Counted from the first letter of the stretch, positions 16,152-25,419 are shown. The stretch: 64,000 nt of DNA from Labrenzia sp. DG1229 (GCF_000521215.1 NZ_KI928917.1:40678-104677); one strand, 5' to 3'. Numbers and translations: made by a program. The notes: generated from the letters alone by a model not told the origin.

Positions 16152-17691
16152 CTATTTCTGTTCGGATTGGGACGGCGTCGTGGTTGACGACACGGCTCGC
16201 TTCTGGTGCTCCGACCATGCGATGCGGACGACCGCAAATACCGTCATCATGCAGAACAAAAGTGCGATGGGGCGTTGCATCAGGAACCCGACCGGATCCC
16301 CCTGGGCAACCAGCAGGAAGGATCGAAACGACACTTCAAACTCTGGAGCCAGGACAAACCCGATCAGGAACGCAACGAAGGAATAGTCGAATTTCTTCAT
16401 GAAGAAGCCGATCAGCGCGAAGATGATCATGATGTAGAGGTTGAACAGGCTGTTGGTCGAGGCGAACACACCAGTCAGGCAGGTCAGTCCGATAATGGAG
16501 TAGCTGACATATTCCGGGGCTTTCACGATGTGGCTGTAAAGGCCGCTCCCCATCAGGCCAATCGCCAGGTTCGCAAAGTTTGCTATGAAGAGAACCGTGA
16601 AAATTCCGTAGATCAGGTCGGGTTCGGTCTTGAAGACATGCGGGCCGGGGTTCTATTCCGTGGACGAGAAACGTCCCTATCAACAGAGCTGTCGTGACAT
16701 TTCCCGGGATACCCAGTGTCAACAGCGGCACGAAACTTCCGCCAACGACCGCACTGTTGGCTGCTTCCGGTCCGGCAACACCGTCCAGGACTCCTTTTCC
16801 GAACTTCTCCGGTGTCTTTGAATATCGTTGCGCTGAACCGTATCCGACGAAAGCCGCCAGAGAGGCTCCGATGCCTGGCAATGCGCCGATCGCTGTGCCG
16901 ATCAGGCTCGACCGCAACACGGTTTTCCAGTGCGACAGGAACACCGGCAGGGACAGTCCGGGCCCGCTGCTTGAACTGATGGGTGCGCTTTTGTTGTCGC
17001 GGGAAGCGCGCCTGCGGTCAAAGGCTCGCTCCGCAGCGGCCATGACTTCCGCCAGACCCAGCATACCGATGGCGATCGGCAGCAGAGGCAGCCCGTCAAG
17101 CAACTCGACATGGCCGAATGTCATGCGTGGCGATGCGGACATCGGATCCAGGCCGACCATTGCGCACAGGACCCCAAAGGCACAGGCGGTCATGCCACGC
17201 AACATCGACCTGCCCGTCAGCCCGGCAACGAAAGTAAAGGCAAAGAGAACGACAAACGTGAGTTCGGCCGGGCCAAAATTCAGCGCTATTTTTGAAAAAG
17301 GCAACGCCACCAGATAAAGCAGGAGATCTGCCAAAATGGCTCCCGCGACCGATGCGAAAAGCGCCATCTGCAATGCCTGCCTTGCCCTGCCGGATCGCGA
17401 AAGCGGATAGCCATCGAAAGCGGTCGCCGCAGCCTCGGGAGAACCCGGCACGTTGAGCAGTATCGCCGATATCGATCCCCCGAACGTACCGCCCTTGTAG
17501 ATACCGATGAGAAAGGCAACGGCGGTCAATGGGTCCAGACCAAAGGTCAACGGCGCCAAAAGAGCGATGGCCATGGCGGCGGTCAAGCCGGGTACGGCGC
17601 CCATGAAAATTCCGACGAACACGCCTGCAACGATTGCCAGTAACGGCCCCGCGGCGGTGGCGTTTTGAACTCCGGCGATCAGTGCTTCCAT
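16152..17691 (-). pseudogene. tctA: Tripartite tricarboxylate transporter TctA, frameshifted
   Basis: Large (about 500-residue) membrane subunit of a TctABC importer. The first part, from ATG 17691 (MEALIAGVQNA), reads through GIYKGGTFGGSISAILLNVPG and LGIPGNVTTALLIGTFLVHG, typical TctA motifs. After IEPRP the frame is lost; the correct C-terminus (MGSGLYSHIVK to SQSEQK) continues in another frame down to 16152. Reading the G run at 16647-16650 with one base fewer restores IEPGPHVFKTEP, so this is a single-base homopolymer insertion. Sequencing error or a real mutation; TctB and TctC are intact. ATG 17691 follows the tctB stop by 2 nt. Confidence 0.85.
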
Positions 17692-17693
17692 AG

Positions 17694-18194
17694 TCAGGTC
17701 GCCCGGAAGATGTTGATTGGCCAGGCTTGCATGTGAATGCCAAGGCCAAAACGCATGCCGAGATACAAAGCCGCAACGGCAGCGAGCGATATGACAAGTA
17801 TTGATACCGGCTTTCGCCCACCCAACCCGAACATCAAGGTCAGAACCAATGCACATGAGGCGGGCAGGTACCCGATCCAGGGCAAGAAAAGCGTGAACAG
17901 CGCAGCACTCAGGGCGACCAGCAGAAGACCGTAGACGAAGCCTCCGGACAGAAGAATGTCATTTGCCCTGAGCGTCACCCGGTTTGTGTGCGAACGACGT
18001 GAAACCAACAGGCTCAGCACCAGGTCCAGCAATGAAAAACCGCAGATCAGGGCAAGAGCCAGGGCCGGGAGCAAAGTGCCGTTCATTCCGAACAGCTCGT
18101 TTTGCCCGCGAACCTGGTCTGGCAGGCCCCAAAGGGCGATGCCAGACAACAAGACGAAAACCAGAGCTGCCTTGTTTCGGTTTGTCAGCGACAC
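17694..18194 (-). CDS. tctB: Tripartite tricarboxylate transporter TctB
   Basis: Small membrane subunit, 166 residues, with four predicted helices: ALVFVLLSGIALWGL, LPALALALICGFSLLDLVL, FVYGLLLVALSAALFTLFL, and VSILVISLAAVAALYLGM. Poorly conserved as a family but recognisable by size, topology and its place between tctC and tctA. It begins 35 nt after the tctC stop. Confidence 0.8.
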   Translation of the reverse strand: MSLTNRNKAALVFVLLSGIALWGLPDQVRGQNELFGMNGTLLPALALALICGFSLLDLVLSLLVSRRSHTNRVTLRANDILLSGGFVYGLLLVALSAALFTLFLPWIGYLPASCALVLTLMFGLGGRKPVSILVISLAAVAALYLGMRFGLGIHMQAWPINIFRAT

Positions 18195-18229
18195 GTCTTT
18201 GCTCCCGGCTCGATCCGTTCAAGGTCAGG

Positions 18230-19186
18230 CTATTGGCTACCGGAACCCTTGATGACGTTTTCCATCGTCGCTGAAATCGTGTCGATCGACGAAGCTGTTT
18301 GTTCTGCACCCATTGGAGGAATGCCGACATATCGTCCCTGAACCAGTTCCTGGAATTCCGGGCTGTTCGCCGCTTCAAGCAATGCGGATTCGAGCTTGGC
18401 CTTCACGTCTTCGGGCAGTCCCTTCGGTGCGGCTATCACGGAGTTGTAGCTCACTGCCGGATAACCGAGACTTTCCATGGTCGCTGCGTCCGGCGTCGCG
18501 TTGAGAGGCTCAGAACCGGAAGCCGCCAACACGATCATTTCTCCTGACTGCACATATTTTATGTGCGGTCCGCCGCTGAGGCCGAAGTCGACATGGCCGC
18601 CAAGAATGGACTGCATCATGTTCGCGCCGCCCTTGATCGGAAGTGGTATGATCGTGACGCCGGTCGCCTCCGAAATCGCCTTGGCCTGCAAGCGATCTGC
18701 GGGACCAAGAGATCCGAATTTCAATGGCATGCCGGTGGACTTGGCATGTTCCAGCATAGATGGCAGGTCGGTCCACGGTTTGTCAGCCAAAGACACAAAC
18801 GAAGTCTCGAACCGAGCCATCGTGAGCAGATAATCGTAGTCGTCCTTGGAATAGGTGACTTCGCCCTGGTGAGGATTGAAAGCAAATGTCAGGCTTGTGG
18901 CGACCACGACCGTGTAACCGTCCGGATCCTTTTCCTTGACCGCGGTTGCGGCAATACTGCCACCGGCACCTCCCATGTAACTATGCACGACGGGCTGCCC
19001 GAGAGCCTCCGCCAGGGGTTCGGAAAGTTTCCGCGCCATGGCATCGGAAAAGCCTCCCGGTTTGAATCCGATTATCATTTCAATCGGTTTGTTCGGATAT
19101 TCCTCTGCGAAAACGGTCTGGCCTCCAAGGCACAGTACGATTGCGGAGATAATTGAAGCACGGCACAACTTGTCGAACATTTTCAT
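18230..19186 (-). CDS. tctC: TctC-family periplasmic solute-binding protein
   Basis: 318-residue binding protein (Bug/TctC family) for a carboxylate. Signal peptide at residues 1-26 (ending TVFAEEYP), then the typical YPNKPIEMIIGFKPGG start with SDAMARKLSEPL, the MGGAGGSIAA loop, and a C-terminal PKGLPEDVKAKLESAL segment. I chose ATG 19186, with GGAGGAGC just upstream; the ATG at 19228 adds a segment without signal-peptide character. First gene of the operon reading toward TPP enzyme 2. Family ligands are mostly di- and tricarboxylates or aromatic and hydroxy acids, which suits an island of 2-hydroxy acid dehydrogenases. Confidence 0.9.
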   Translation of the reverse strand: MKMFDKLCRASIISAIVLCLGGQTVFAEEYPNKPIEMIIGFKPGGFSDAMARKLSEPLAEALGQPVVHSYMGGAGGSIAATAVKEKDPDGYTVVVATSLTFAFNPHQGEVTYSKDDYDYLLTMARFETSFVSLADKPWTDLPSMLEHAKSTGMPLKFGSLGPADRLQAKAISEATGVTIIPLPIKGGANMMQSILGGHVDFGLSGGPHIKYVQSGEMIVLAASGSEPLNATPDAATMESLGYPAVSYNSVIAAPKGLPEDVKAKLESALLEAANSPEFQELVQGRYVGIPPMGAEQTASSIDTISATMENVIKGSGSQ

Positions 19187-19430
19187 TTGCTCCTCCCAGG
19201 CAAATAGCGGCGATCCCGATAGTCTCATGCAAGCGAAAACTATAGATTGGCTCCATATTTTCTAATTGTTTTCCGATATACATCTCATGCCAAATCGCTA
19301 TCAGGCGTTGAGCGTGGTTTGATCAATCAAGCGGAGAGCGACCAGAGAACCATGCTCGACATGCAATGATATTTGATTCTATCCTTCCGCACTTGATAGC
19401 AATACAGCATCACCGAAGAGCGGGTTGAAA
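19187..19430. promoter_or_regulatory. Divergent promoter region between tctC and LysR 2
   Basis: The 244-nt region contains TTGAT-CA-ATCAA (19319-19330), a short LysR-type dyad, and the pair GCTATCA (near 19296) / TGATAGC (near 19394). These are candidate sites for the divergently encoded LysR protein. No -35/-10 pair stands out enough to assign. Confidence 0.4.
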
Positions 19431-20387
19431 ATGAAACTCATTCAGTTGCAATACTTTTGCAGCATCGTTGAACAAGGCGGCTTCATTGCTGCGTCGCGAG
19501 AACTGAATGTCGCTCAGCCAGCGCTGAGCAGACAGGTTTCCGACCTTGAAAACGAGCTTTGTTGCCAGCTGTTGGTTCGCGGGCCGAGCGGAACCTCGGT
19601 GACCGACGCAGGACAGAAGTTCTACAATCACGCACGGGAAATTCTGGAAAAGATCGACACTGCCAGATCGGACATGCAACTGAAGTCCGAACTGCTTACC
19701 GGAGATGTCATAATAGCCCTGCCGGTTGGTCTTGCCGCACAACTTGCAGCCCTCATAGTCCAGCAGGTCGGCCGCCGGTATCCCGGGATTTCGGTGAAGC
19801 TCGAAGACGGTCTTGGATACCAGGCGGGTCAGTCTCTTGAAGCGGGCAAGGCAGACTTCGGTATTCTTGCAAATGTCGGAAATCTGCAGAACGTCACATT
19901 TGACCCGGTCCTTGAAGAGAATTTGTTCTTCTTCAAAAAACGCGAAGAGCACGAACCCGTCACAACGGACATCGACCTCATAGACCTGCAGGCGGTCCCG
20001 TTGGTCATGCCGAACCGCAAGGTCCACGTCCGGCGCAATCTTGAAAACATGATGATCAAGATCGGTGGACGGCTCAATATCTGTTACGAACAGCAATCGC
20101 TGCTGACGATAAGAAGCATGGTGAAAGCCGGGATCGGTGCCACGGTCATGAATTGGCCGTCGATGTCGGATCTCTGGTTTTCAGGCGACGTGGATGCCCG
20201 CAGGATCTGCAAACCCAGTCTTTCCAGAACGGTGTGCCTTGCTGTTCCCAATTTTCGTCAGCTGTCGAATTCGGCGCAAGTGACCTACGAGATCGTCCGC
20301 AAGATACTGGCAAGCGAAGTTGCGAACGGGAATTGGAAAAGCGGCAAGATCCTTGAAAATCGCACGCTGAACGCCGACGGATTCTAG
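19431..20387 (+). CDS. LysR-family transcriptional regulator 2
   Basis: 318-residue LysR regulator: winged helix MKLIQLQYFCSIVEQGGF to QPALSRQVSDLE (residues 1-45), then an effector domain (LTGDVIIALPVGLAAQLAAL onward). ATG 19431 preferred over the in-frame TTG two codons earlier. It is divergent from tctC, the classical arrangement for a LysR gene controlling its neighbour, and it also stands upstream of the acyl-CoA dehydrogenase operon. Its natural ligand may be the TctC substrate or a 2-oxo acid product. Confidence 0.9.
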   Translation: MKLIQLQYFCSIVEQGGFIAASRELNVAQPALSRQVSDLENELCCQLLVRGPSGTSVTDAGQKFYNHAREILEKIDTARSDMQLKSELLTGDVIIALPVGLAAQLAALIVQQVGRRYPGISVKLEDGLGYQAGQSLEAGKADFGILANVGNLQNVTFDPVLEENLFFFKKREEHEPVTTDIDLIDLQAVPLVMPNRKVHVRRNLENMMIKIGGRLNICYEQQSLLTIRSMVKAGIGATVMNWPSMSDLWFSGDVDARRICKPSLSRTVCLAVPNFRQLSNSAQVTYEIVRKILASEVANGNWKSGKILENRTLNADGF

Positions 20388-20471
20388 CGTAATAGCAAGT
20401 TTAGATCAGGTGGATCGCCATTTGGAATTGGCGCAGTCGTCAATTTTTGATTAGTTCATCAGACGAAATGT

Positions 20472-20540
20472 CAATTCATCTCCGAAACTTCTCGAAACGT
20501 CGCATGAATGTATTCAAGATCCGAATGAATTGTAAATCAA
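20472..20540. promoter_or_regulatory. Candidate operator pair upstream of acyl-CoA dehydrogenase operon
   Basis: CAATTCAT (20472-20479) and its reverse complement ATGAATTG (20525-20532) face each other across 45 nt. The right copy extends to ATGAATTGTAAATCAA, a 15/16 match to the site in the LysR 1 promoter at 11614. The pair ends 70 nt before the start codon of the dehydrogenase. Confidence 0.5.
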
Positions 20541-20610
20541 ATTGGATTAGTGCGCTGCAAAATTCCACCCTAGATTTGCGCCAAATTTGTCGAATACAGG
20601 ACATCGCCGC

Positions 20611-21774
20611 ATGGCATTGGAATTCCCCAAATCTCCATGGATGAACGAGGAACTGCTTCTTCTTGAGGATGCGTGCCGGCAGTTCTACGAACGCGAATGC
20701 GTCCCGCATTATGAGGAATGGGAAGCGCGCGGTGATGTCGGCCGGAAAGTATGGGAAAAGGCGGGCCAGATGGGCTTGCTCGGCGCCGAGGTTCCGGAGG
20801 CTTATGGTGGGCCGGGCGGAAACTTCGCGCACGACGCCGTCATCGCCTACCAGGGCAATCTTGCGGGCATCGACGGGTGGGGCGGAGGCCTGCACAACTC
20901 CATCGTGATTCCGTACATCATCGACTACGGCTCCGAAGAACAGAAACAAAATCTGTTGCCGAGACTGGTCAGCGGAGAGCTGATTGGCGCAATTGCGATG
21001 ACCGAGCCCGGAGCTGGATCGGATCTGCAGGCGATCAAGACCAGCGCCGTCAAGGACGGCAACCACTACAGGATTTCAGGATCCAAGACCTTCATTACGA
21101 ACGGGGCCCTTGCAAATCTTGTTATTGTCGTTGCGAAAACCGACCCGAGAACGGGCGGCAGGGGAATATCGCTGTTCCTGGTGGAGACTGACACTGTTGA
21201 AGGTTTCAGGCGCGGCCGCAACCTGGACAAGCTCGGAATGAAGTCCAACGACACATCCGAAATGTTTTTCGACGACATGCGGGTTCCTGCATCCGCACTC
21301 CTGGGAAGCGAAGAGGGTCAGGGGTTTGTGCAGATGATGCAGCAACTGCCTCAGGAGCGTCTTCTCATCGGCGTTTATGCGGTCGCCCGAATGGAGCGCG
21401 CGCTCCGTTTGACACTGGATTACGTGTCGGAAAGGTCTGCTTTCGGCAGAAAGATTTCTGAATTTCAGAACACCGAATTCGTTCTTGCGGAATGTGCGTC
21501 CGAGGCGACGGTTGCCAAGGTCTTCCTGGATCATTGCATTTCGGAACACCTGGAATGCCGGCTGACGACCGAAAAAGCATCGATGGCCAAATTCTGGCTG
21601 ACCGATCTTCAAGCGAGGATCATCGACAGATGTCTCCAGCTTTTCGGTGGTTACGGTGTGATGAGCGAATATCCGATCGAGCGCATGTATCGCGACAACA
21701 GGATTGAACGCATCTACGCCGGGACCAACGAAATCATGAAAGTCGTGATCGCCCGTGGACTTTTCAGGGACTGA
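20611..21774 (+). CDS. Acyl-CoA dehydrogenase (long-chain/isovaleryl-like active site)
   Basis: FAD enzyme, 387 residues, inserting a trans-2 double bond into an acyl-CoA. Signatures: IGAIAMTEPGAGSDLQAIKT, KTFITNGALANLVIVVAKT, and C-terminal LFGGYGVMSEYPIERMYRDNRIERIYAGTNEIMK. The usual C-terminal catalytic Glu (YEGT) is Ala (YAGTNEI), and a Glu lies in LPQERLLIG about 120 residues earlier, the arrangement of long-chain and isovaleryl-CoA dehydrogenases. ATG 20611 preferred over TTG 20587; AGGA lies about 10 nt upstream. First gene of a long plus-strand operon; the enoyl-CoA hydratase starts 3 nt later. Length (387) is well below DmdC, the 3-methylmercaptopropionyl-CoA dehydrogenase (about 590). 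Confidence 0.9.
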   Translation: MALEFPKSPWMNEELLLLEDACRQFYERECVPHYEEWEARGDVGRKVWEKAGQMGLLGAEVPEAYGGPGGNFAHDAVIAYQGNLAGIDGWGGGLHNSIVIPYIIDYGSEEQKQNLLPRLVSGELIGAIAMTEPGAGSDLQAIKTSAVKDGNHYRISGSKTFITNGALANLVIVVAKTDPRTGGRGISLFLVETDTVEGFRRGRNLDKLGMKSNDTSEMFFDDMRVPASALLGSEEGQGFVQMMQQLPQERLLIGVYAVARMERALRLTLDYVSERSAFGRKISEFQNTEFVLAECASEATVAKVFLDHCISEHLECRLTTEKASMAKFWLTDLQARIIDRCLQLFGGYGVMSEYPIERMYRDNRIERIYAGTNEIMKVVIARGLFRD

Positions 21775-21777
21775 GAA

Positions 21778-22572
21778 ATGTCTGGAGAACACATTCTGTT
21801 CGAAACGCGGGTCGGCAGCCTTGCCCGCCTGACGCTCAACCGGCCGGCAGCGCGAAACAGCCTGTCGGTCGCGATGCTCGAGCAATTGCATGATGCAATA
21901 CTGCGTCTTGGAGAGACGCCGGAGGTTCACGTCATCATCCTGTCCGGGACCGGGCCTGCATTTTGTGCCGGCCACGATCTCAGGGAACTTACTGCCGCGC
22001 GTCAGCAGCCGGACAAGGGGCAGTCCTTTTTTCAGGAAACGATGAGCAAGTGTTCGCAATTGATGACGGCAGTTGCCCATTGTCCCAAACCCGTAATTGC
22101 ACAGGTGCATGGCATCGCGACAGCCGCCGGAGCACAACTGGTGGCCAGTTGCGATCTCGCGGTCGCGGAACGGGGAGCCCGATTTGCGACCCCCGGCGTC
22201 AATATCGGGTTGTTCTGCTCGACACCCATGGTGGCGCTGTCTCGCAATGTCTCGCGCAAGGCAGCAATGGAGCTTCTGTTGACTGGTGAAATGATCGAGG
22301 CGGACGAGGCAAGACGCATCGGCCTGATAAACCGGATTGCCGAAACCGGGGCGCTCGAAAAGGTAACGGAGGACCTGGCTGCCCAGATTGCCTCGAAAGC
22401 ACCTGCCACGCTTCGGATCGGCAAGGAGGCATTTTATCGCCAAATTGAAATGCCGCTCACCGAGGCCTACAGTTTTGCATCGCAAGTGATGACGGCCAAC
22501 ATGATGCAACCGGATGCCGAAGAGGGGATTTCGGCTTTTCTGGAAAAACGCGAAGCGAACTGGCAGCGTTAG
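21778..22572 (+). CDS. Enoyl-CoA hydratase/isomerase (crotonase) family
   Basis: 264 residues; crotonase fold with oxyanion-hole segments GTGPAFCAGHDLREL (about residue 60) and VHGIATAAGAQLVASCDLAVA (about 110), and a C-terminal FLEKREANWQR. The AG-HDL start is ECHDC3-like. It would hydrate the enoyl-CoA made by the preceding gene, or act like DmdD, which hydrates and hydrolyses methylthioacryloyl-CoA to release methanethiol. The latter is attractive because the next gene is a methanethiol oxidase, but the sequence alone does not prove it. Confidence 0.88.
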   Translation: MSGEHILFETRVGSLARLTLNRPAARNSLSVAMLEQLHDAILRLGETPEVHVIILSGTGPAFCAGHDLRELTAARQQPDKGQSFFQETMSKCSQLMTAVAHCPKPVIAQVHGIATAAGAQLVASCDLAVAERGARFATPGVNIGLFCSTPMVALSRNVSRKAAMELLLTGEMIEADEARRIGLINRIAETGALEKVTEDLAAQIASKAPATLRIGKEAFYRQIEMPLTEAYSFASQVMTANMMQPDAEEGISAFLEKREANWQR

Positions 22573-22617
22573 TGAATGACGCGGACCATCATAACAATTG
22601 GCGGGAGTAATTGACGA

Positions 22618-23973
22618 ATGGCGAAAGCATGTTGCGGACCAGGCTATGCGAGTCCAGCTGAAGCGATGCAGGCCCCACGTGAAAAACTTCTCTATACGAT
22701 CGCGATTTACACCGGCACCGGCATCCAGAAACCGGACTATCTGTGTACGATCGACGCCGACCCCGAGAGTCCGACCTATTCGCAGGTGATCAGCCGGCTG
22801 GAGATGCCCGGCATTGGCGATGAGTTGCATCATATGGGTTGGAACGCCTGCTCTTCGTGCCACGACGATGAAAACATGGAACGCAAGTATCTGATCGTGC
22901 CCGGTGTCCGTTCAACAAATCTGCACATCATTGACTGCGCCACGGATCCGCGCAATCCGACCCTCTTCAAGGTTATCGAAGGGTCCGAGATCAAAGCCAG
23001 GACCAATCTGTCAGCGCCTCACACCGTGCACTGCCTCGGATCTGAAATCATAATCTCGATGTTGGGAGATGCCCAGGGCAATGCACCTGGTGGATATCTT
23101 CATCTGGACAAGGAATTCAACATCATCGGCCGGTGGGAAAACTCCATGGGCGAGATCAAGTTCGGTTACGATTTCTGGTACCAGCCTCGGCACAATGTGA
23201 TGGTTTCATCCGAATGGGCCGCCCCCAACACCTTCATGCCGGGCTTTGATCTGGAGGAGGTCGGACATCTCAAGTATGGCCGCGAATTGCATTTCTGGGA
23301 CTTCGAGAAGAAGGAACCCAGGCAAACCATGTATCTCGGGGAAGACGGTCTCATTCCTCTTGAAGTTCGCTTTCACCACAATCCCGACAGCAGCCATGGT
23401 TTCGTCGGCGCCGCCCTGTCCGCCAACATCATCCACTGGTGGAAAGACACTGCCGGAGAATGGCAGTGGGAAAAAATCGTCGACGTTGACAATGAGCCGC
23501 ATCCGGACTGGCCGATCCCGATCCCGGGCGTAATCTCGGTCATTCTTCTATCCATGGACGACAGGTTTCTCTACCTGTGCAACTGGCTCCATGGAGACAT
23601 AAGGCAATATGACATTTCCGATCCGCATAAGCCGGTGTTGACAGGACAGGTCTGGATGGGTGGATTGCTTGGAAAAGCTCCGGAAGTCAACGGCGTCAAG
23701 GTAACCGGTGGTCCGCAGATGATCCAACTCAGTCTGGACGGGAAACGGCTTTTTGTGACCACATCCCTCTTTTCGACCTGGGACAACCAGTTCTACCCGG
23801 AGATACGGACCAATGGCGGTTGCATGCTGATGGTCAATTGCGACACGGAAAACGGAGGGATGGAAATCGATCCGGACTTTGTCGTCGACTTCGGCAAGGA
23901 ACCGAATGGCCCGAGCCGGTGTCATGAAACCCGCTATCCGGGCGGCGACTGTACGAGCGACATCTGGATATGA
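22618..23973 (+). CDS. mtoX: Methanethiol oxidase / selenium-binding protein SBP56 family
   Basis: 451 residues, full family length. Landmarks: N-terminal KACCGPGYASPAEAM, HHMGWNACSSCHDD with the conserved Cys pair, APHTVHCLG, HHNPDSSHGFVG, NWLHGDIRQYD, GGPQMIQLSLDGKRLFVT, and C-terminal RCHETRYPGGDCTSDIWI. The His-rich motifs are the likely copper ligands. Characterised bacterial members (MtoX) oxidise methanethiol with oxygen to formaldehyde, hydrogen sulfide and hydrogen peroxide. No Tat or Sec signal is obvious, unlike the periplasmic MtoX of Hyphomicrobium, so this one may be cytoplasmic. It overlaps the ferredoxin gene by 4 nt. SCO1 and MauG genes, common mtoX neighbours, are not here. 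Confidence 0.9.
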   Translation: MAKACCGPGYASPAEAMQAPREKLLYTIAIYTGTGIQKPDYLCTIDADPESPTYSQVISRLEMPGIGDELHHMGWNACSSCHDDENMERKYLIVPGVRSTNLHIIDCATDPRNPTLFKVIEGSEIKARTNLSAPHTVHCLGSEIIISMLGDAQGNAPGGYLHLDKEFNIIGRWENSMGEIKFGYDFWYQPRHNVMVSSEWAAPNTFMPGFDLEEVGHLKYGRELHFWDFEKKEPRQTMYLGEDGLIPLEVRFHHNPDSSHGFVGAALSANIIHWWKDTAGEWQWEKIVDVDNEPHPDWPIPIPGVISVILLSMDDRFLYLCNWLHGDIRQYDISDPHKPVLTGQVWMGGLLGKAPEVNGVKVTGGPQMIQLSLDGKRLFVTTSLFSTWDNQFYPEIRTNGGCMLMVNCDTENGGMEIDPDFVVDFGKEPNGPSRCHETRYPGGDCTSDIWI

Positions 23974-24341
23974 CCAAGGTCACCGTCACTCTGGCCAACA
24001 GGCAAGACCAGACATTTGAGGTCGATCCTCGCAAAACTCTGTTGGCATCCTTGAGCGAGCAAGGCGTCGATCTGCCTTATGGCTGCAAGTACGGCGGATG
24101 CATCACCTGCGCTGCCAGACTGATGAGCGGTTCGGTCAATCAATCGGCACAGGTCGCATTGAACAACCGGCAGATAAGCGACGGATACATCATCTTGTGT
24201 GTTGCGCGACCGCTGAGCGACTGTTGCCTCGAGATAGGCGTCGACAGTCATGGCAAACTTTATCGCAATCCCTTCCTCGACCCGTTGGCTGATCATGAAT
24301 TGAAGGCAGACATTGCGGCGCCTACGAAGGAAAACACATGA
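23970..24341 (+). CDS. [2Fe-2S] plant-type ferredoxin
   Basis: 123 residues. Cluster-binding cysteines are in YGCKYGGCITCAA (C-x4-C-x2-C, about residues 39-47) and ILCVARP (about 78), the plant-type pattern. It would carry single electrons for a partner redox enzyme. ATGA overlap with the methanethiol oxidase gene and again with the CoA-binding gene downstream means tight coupling. Candidate partners are the acyl-CoA dehydrogenase, the TauD-like enzyme or an oxygenase outside the window; a direct role with methanethiol oxidase is not known for the family. Confidence 0.88.
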   Translation: MTKVTVTLANRQDQTFEVDPRKTLLASLSEQGVDLPYGCKYGGCITCAARLMSGSVNQSAQVALNNRQISDGYIILCVARPLSDCCLEIGVDSHGKLYRNPFLDPLADHELKADIAAPTKENT

Positions 24342-24787
24342 ATCACGAAGAACCCTACACAGAAGCCTACCTTCAGGGGATTCTGAAATCCGTCAAGACG
24401 ATCGCCATGGTTGGTGCGAGTCCGGACAAGACCAAGTTCAGCTATGGCGTTTTGAGGGTTTTGCATGAAACCGGATATGACATGATCCCGGTGAACCCGC
24501 GCGCCGGCCTCACGGAAATCCGGGGCATTCGTGTCTACCCGACACTCCAGTCGATTGATCGTCCTGTCGATATGGTCGAAGTGTTCCGGCGTTCGGAAGA
24601 CCTTTTGGGCATTGCACGTGATGCCGTCGCCATTGGTGCGAAAGTCCTCTGGGGCCAGATTGGTGTCCGCGACGACGAGGCCGCCAGGCTGGCGGAAGAA
24701 GCCGGATTGAAGGTGGTGATGAACCGTTGCCCCAAGATCGAACTGTTCCGCCCGTTCTGGAAGCCGAAACTCCACCTTTCGATTTGA
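24338..24787 (+). CDS. Small CoA-binding domain protein (YccU-like)
   Basis: 149 residues of the CoA_binding Rossmann fold (as in succinyl-CoA synthetase alpha, but alone): IAMVGASPDKTKFSYGVLR at residues 22-41, YDMIPVNPRAG, and VLWGQIGVRDDEAARLAEEAGLKVVMNRCPKIEL. Related YccU-type proteins bind CoA; their function is not settled. A Cys in the NRCPKIE motif is typical. Overlaps the ferredoxin gene by 4 nt. It lacks the ATP-grasp half, so it cannot be the missing acyl-CoA ligase on its own. Confidence 0.85.
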   Translation: MNHEEPYTEAYLQGILKSVKTIAMVGASPDKTKFSYGVLRVLHETGYDMIPVNPRAGLTEIRGIRVYPTLQSIDRPVDMVEVFRRSEDLLGIARDAVAIGAKVLWGQIGVRDDEAARLAEEAGLKVVMNRCPKIELFRPFWKPKLHLSI

Positions 24788-24884
24788 ACAATGAGAACGA
24801 AGACGGTTGGACTTCATGGCATTGCCAGGGTGGGCACACCTGCTGCTGTCCCGGTGTCGCACCGACCCGGCTGACCTGTTCAAA

Positions 24885-24908
24885 CGGTTGAAGACGCTTC
24901 TTCAACCG
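24885..24908 (+). other. Stem-loop between CoA-binding and rhodanese genes
   Basis: Nine-base arms CGGTTGAAG and CTTCAACCG around a 6-nt loop, within a 172-nt gap. A-rich rather than T-rich sequence follows, so full termination is unlikely; partial attenuation or mRNA processing is possible. Confidence 0.5.
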
Positions 24909-24959
24909 CAGTCATAAAAATTTCGAACACTGCATGTCTGCACGAAGGAGACCAGCGCG

Positions 24960-25358
24960 ATGGCCCAGTCGATTACCGTCGGGATCGAGCACCTGCTCGA
25001 TGAGGCCCGGAAGGAGATTATGACCCTGCCAATTGATGAAGCTGTCCGGCTTTCAGAGAGGGATGATCACGTCTTCGTCGATTTGCGGGACATTCGCGAG
25101 ATCAATCGGACCGGCAAGGTCCCAGGCTCATTTTCCTGTCCGCGCGGCATGCTGGAATTCTGGATCGATCCTGAAAGCCCGTATCACAAGGAGATTTTCA
25201 ATCAGGACAAAACATACGTCTTCTACTGCGCAAGCGGCTGGCGATCGGCGCTGAGCGCGAAAACAGCAATGACGATGGGCCTGTCCCCGGTTGCACATGT
25301 TGACGGCGGATTCACTGCCTGGATAGCCGCGAATGGGCCGATTGAAACCAAAGACTGA
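24960..25358 (+). CDS. Single-domain rhodanese (sulfurtransferase)
   Basis: 132 residues with one rhodanese domain. The active-site loop is YCASGWRS, with the persulfide-forming Cys at about residue 87, preceded by VDLRDIREINRTGKVPGS and followed by HVDGGFTAWIAANGP. It transfers sulfane sulfur to thiols or cyanide. Strong GAAGGAGACC ribosome site before ATG 24960. Beside a methanethiol oxidase that releases sulfide, a role in handling sulfide-derived persulfide is a reasonable inference. Confidence 0.9.
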   Translation: MAQSITVGIEHLLDEARKEIMTLPIDEAVRLSERDDHVFVDLRDIREINRTGKVPGSFSCPRGMLEFWIDPESPYHKEIFNQDKTYVFYCASGWRSALSAKTAMTMGLSPVAHVDGGFTAWIAANGPIETKD

Positions 25359-25419
25359 TATCAGTCCGACCGGCGAGCCGGCGGCAAACAACTCAATTTC
25401 ACCTTCAGAGGGACTTATC

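Noticed and set aside
20611..22572. Assigning the acyl-CoA dehydrogenase and hydratase as DmdC and DmdD
   Set aside because: The dehydrogenase is 387 residues with a long-chain-type active site, much shorter than DmdC, and no dmdA or dmdB is present. A DmdD-like role of the hydratase stays only a hypothesis.
21076..22863. 595-residue minus-strand open frame
   Set aside because: Antisense to acyl-CoA dehydrogenase, hydratase and the start of methanethiol oxidase, all of which carry clear motifs.
24885..24908. Rho-independent terminator after the CoA-binding gene
   Set aside because: A good stem but an A-rich, not T-rich, tail; the genes on both sides appear to be one transcription unit.
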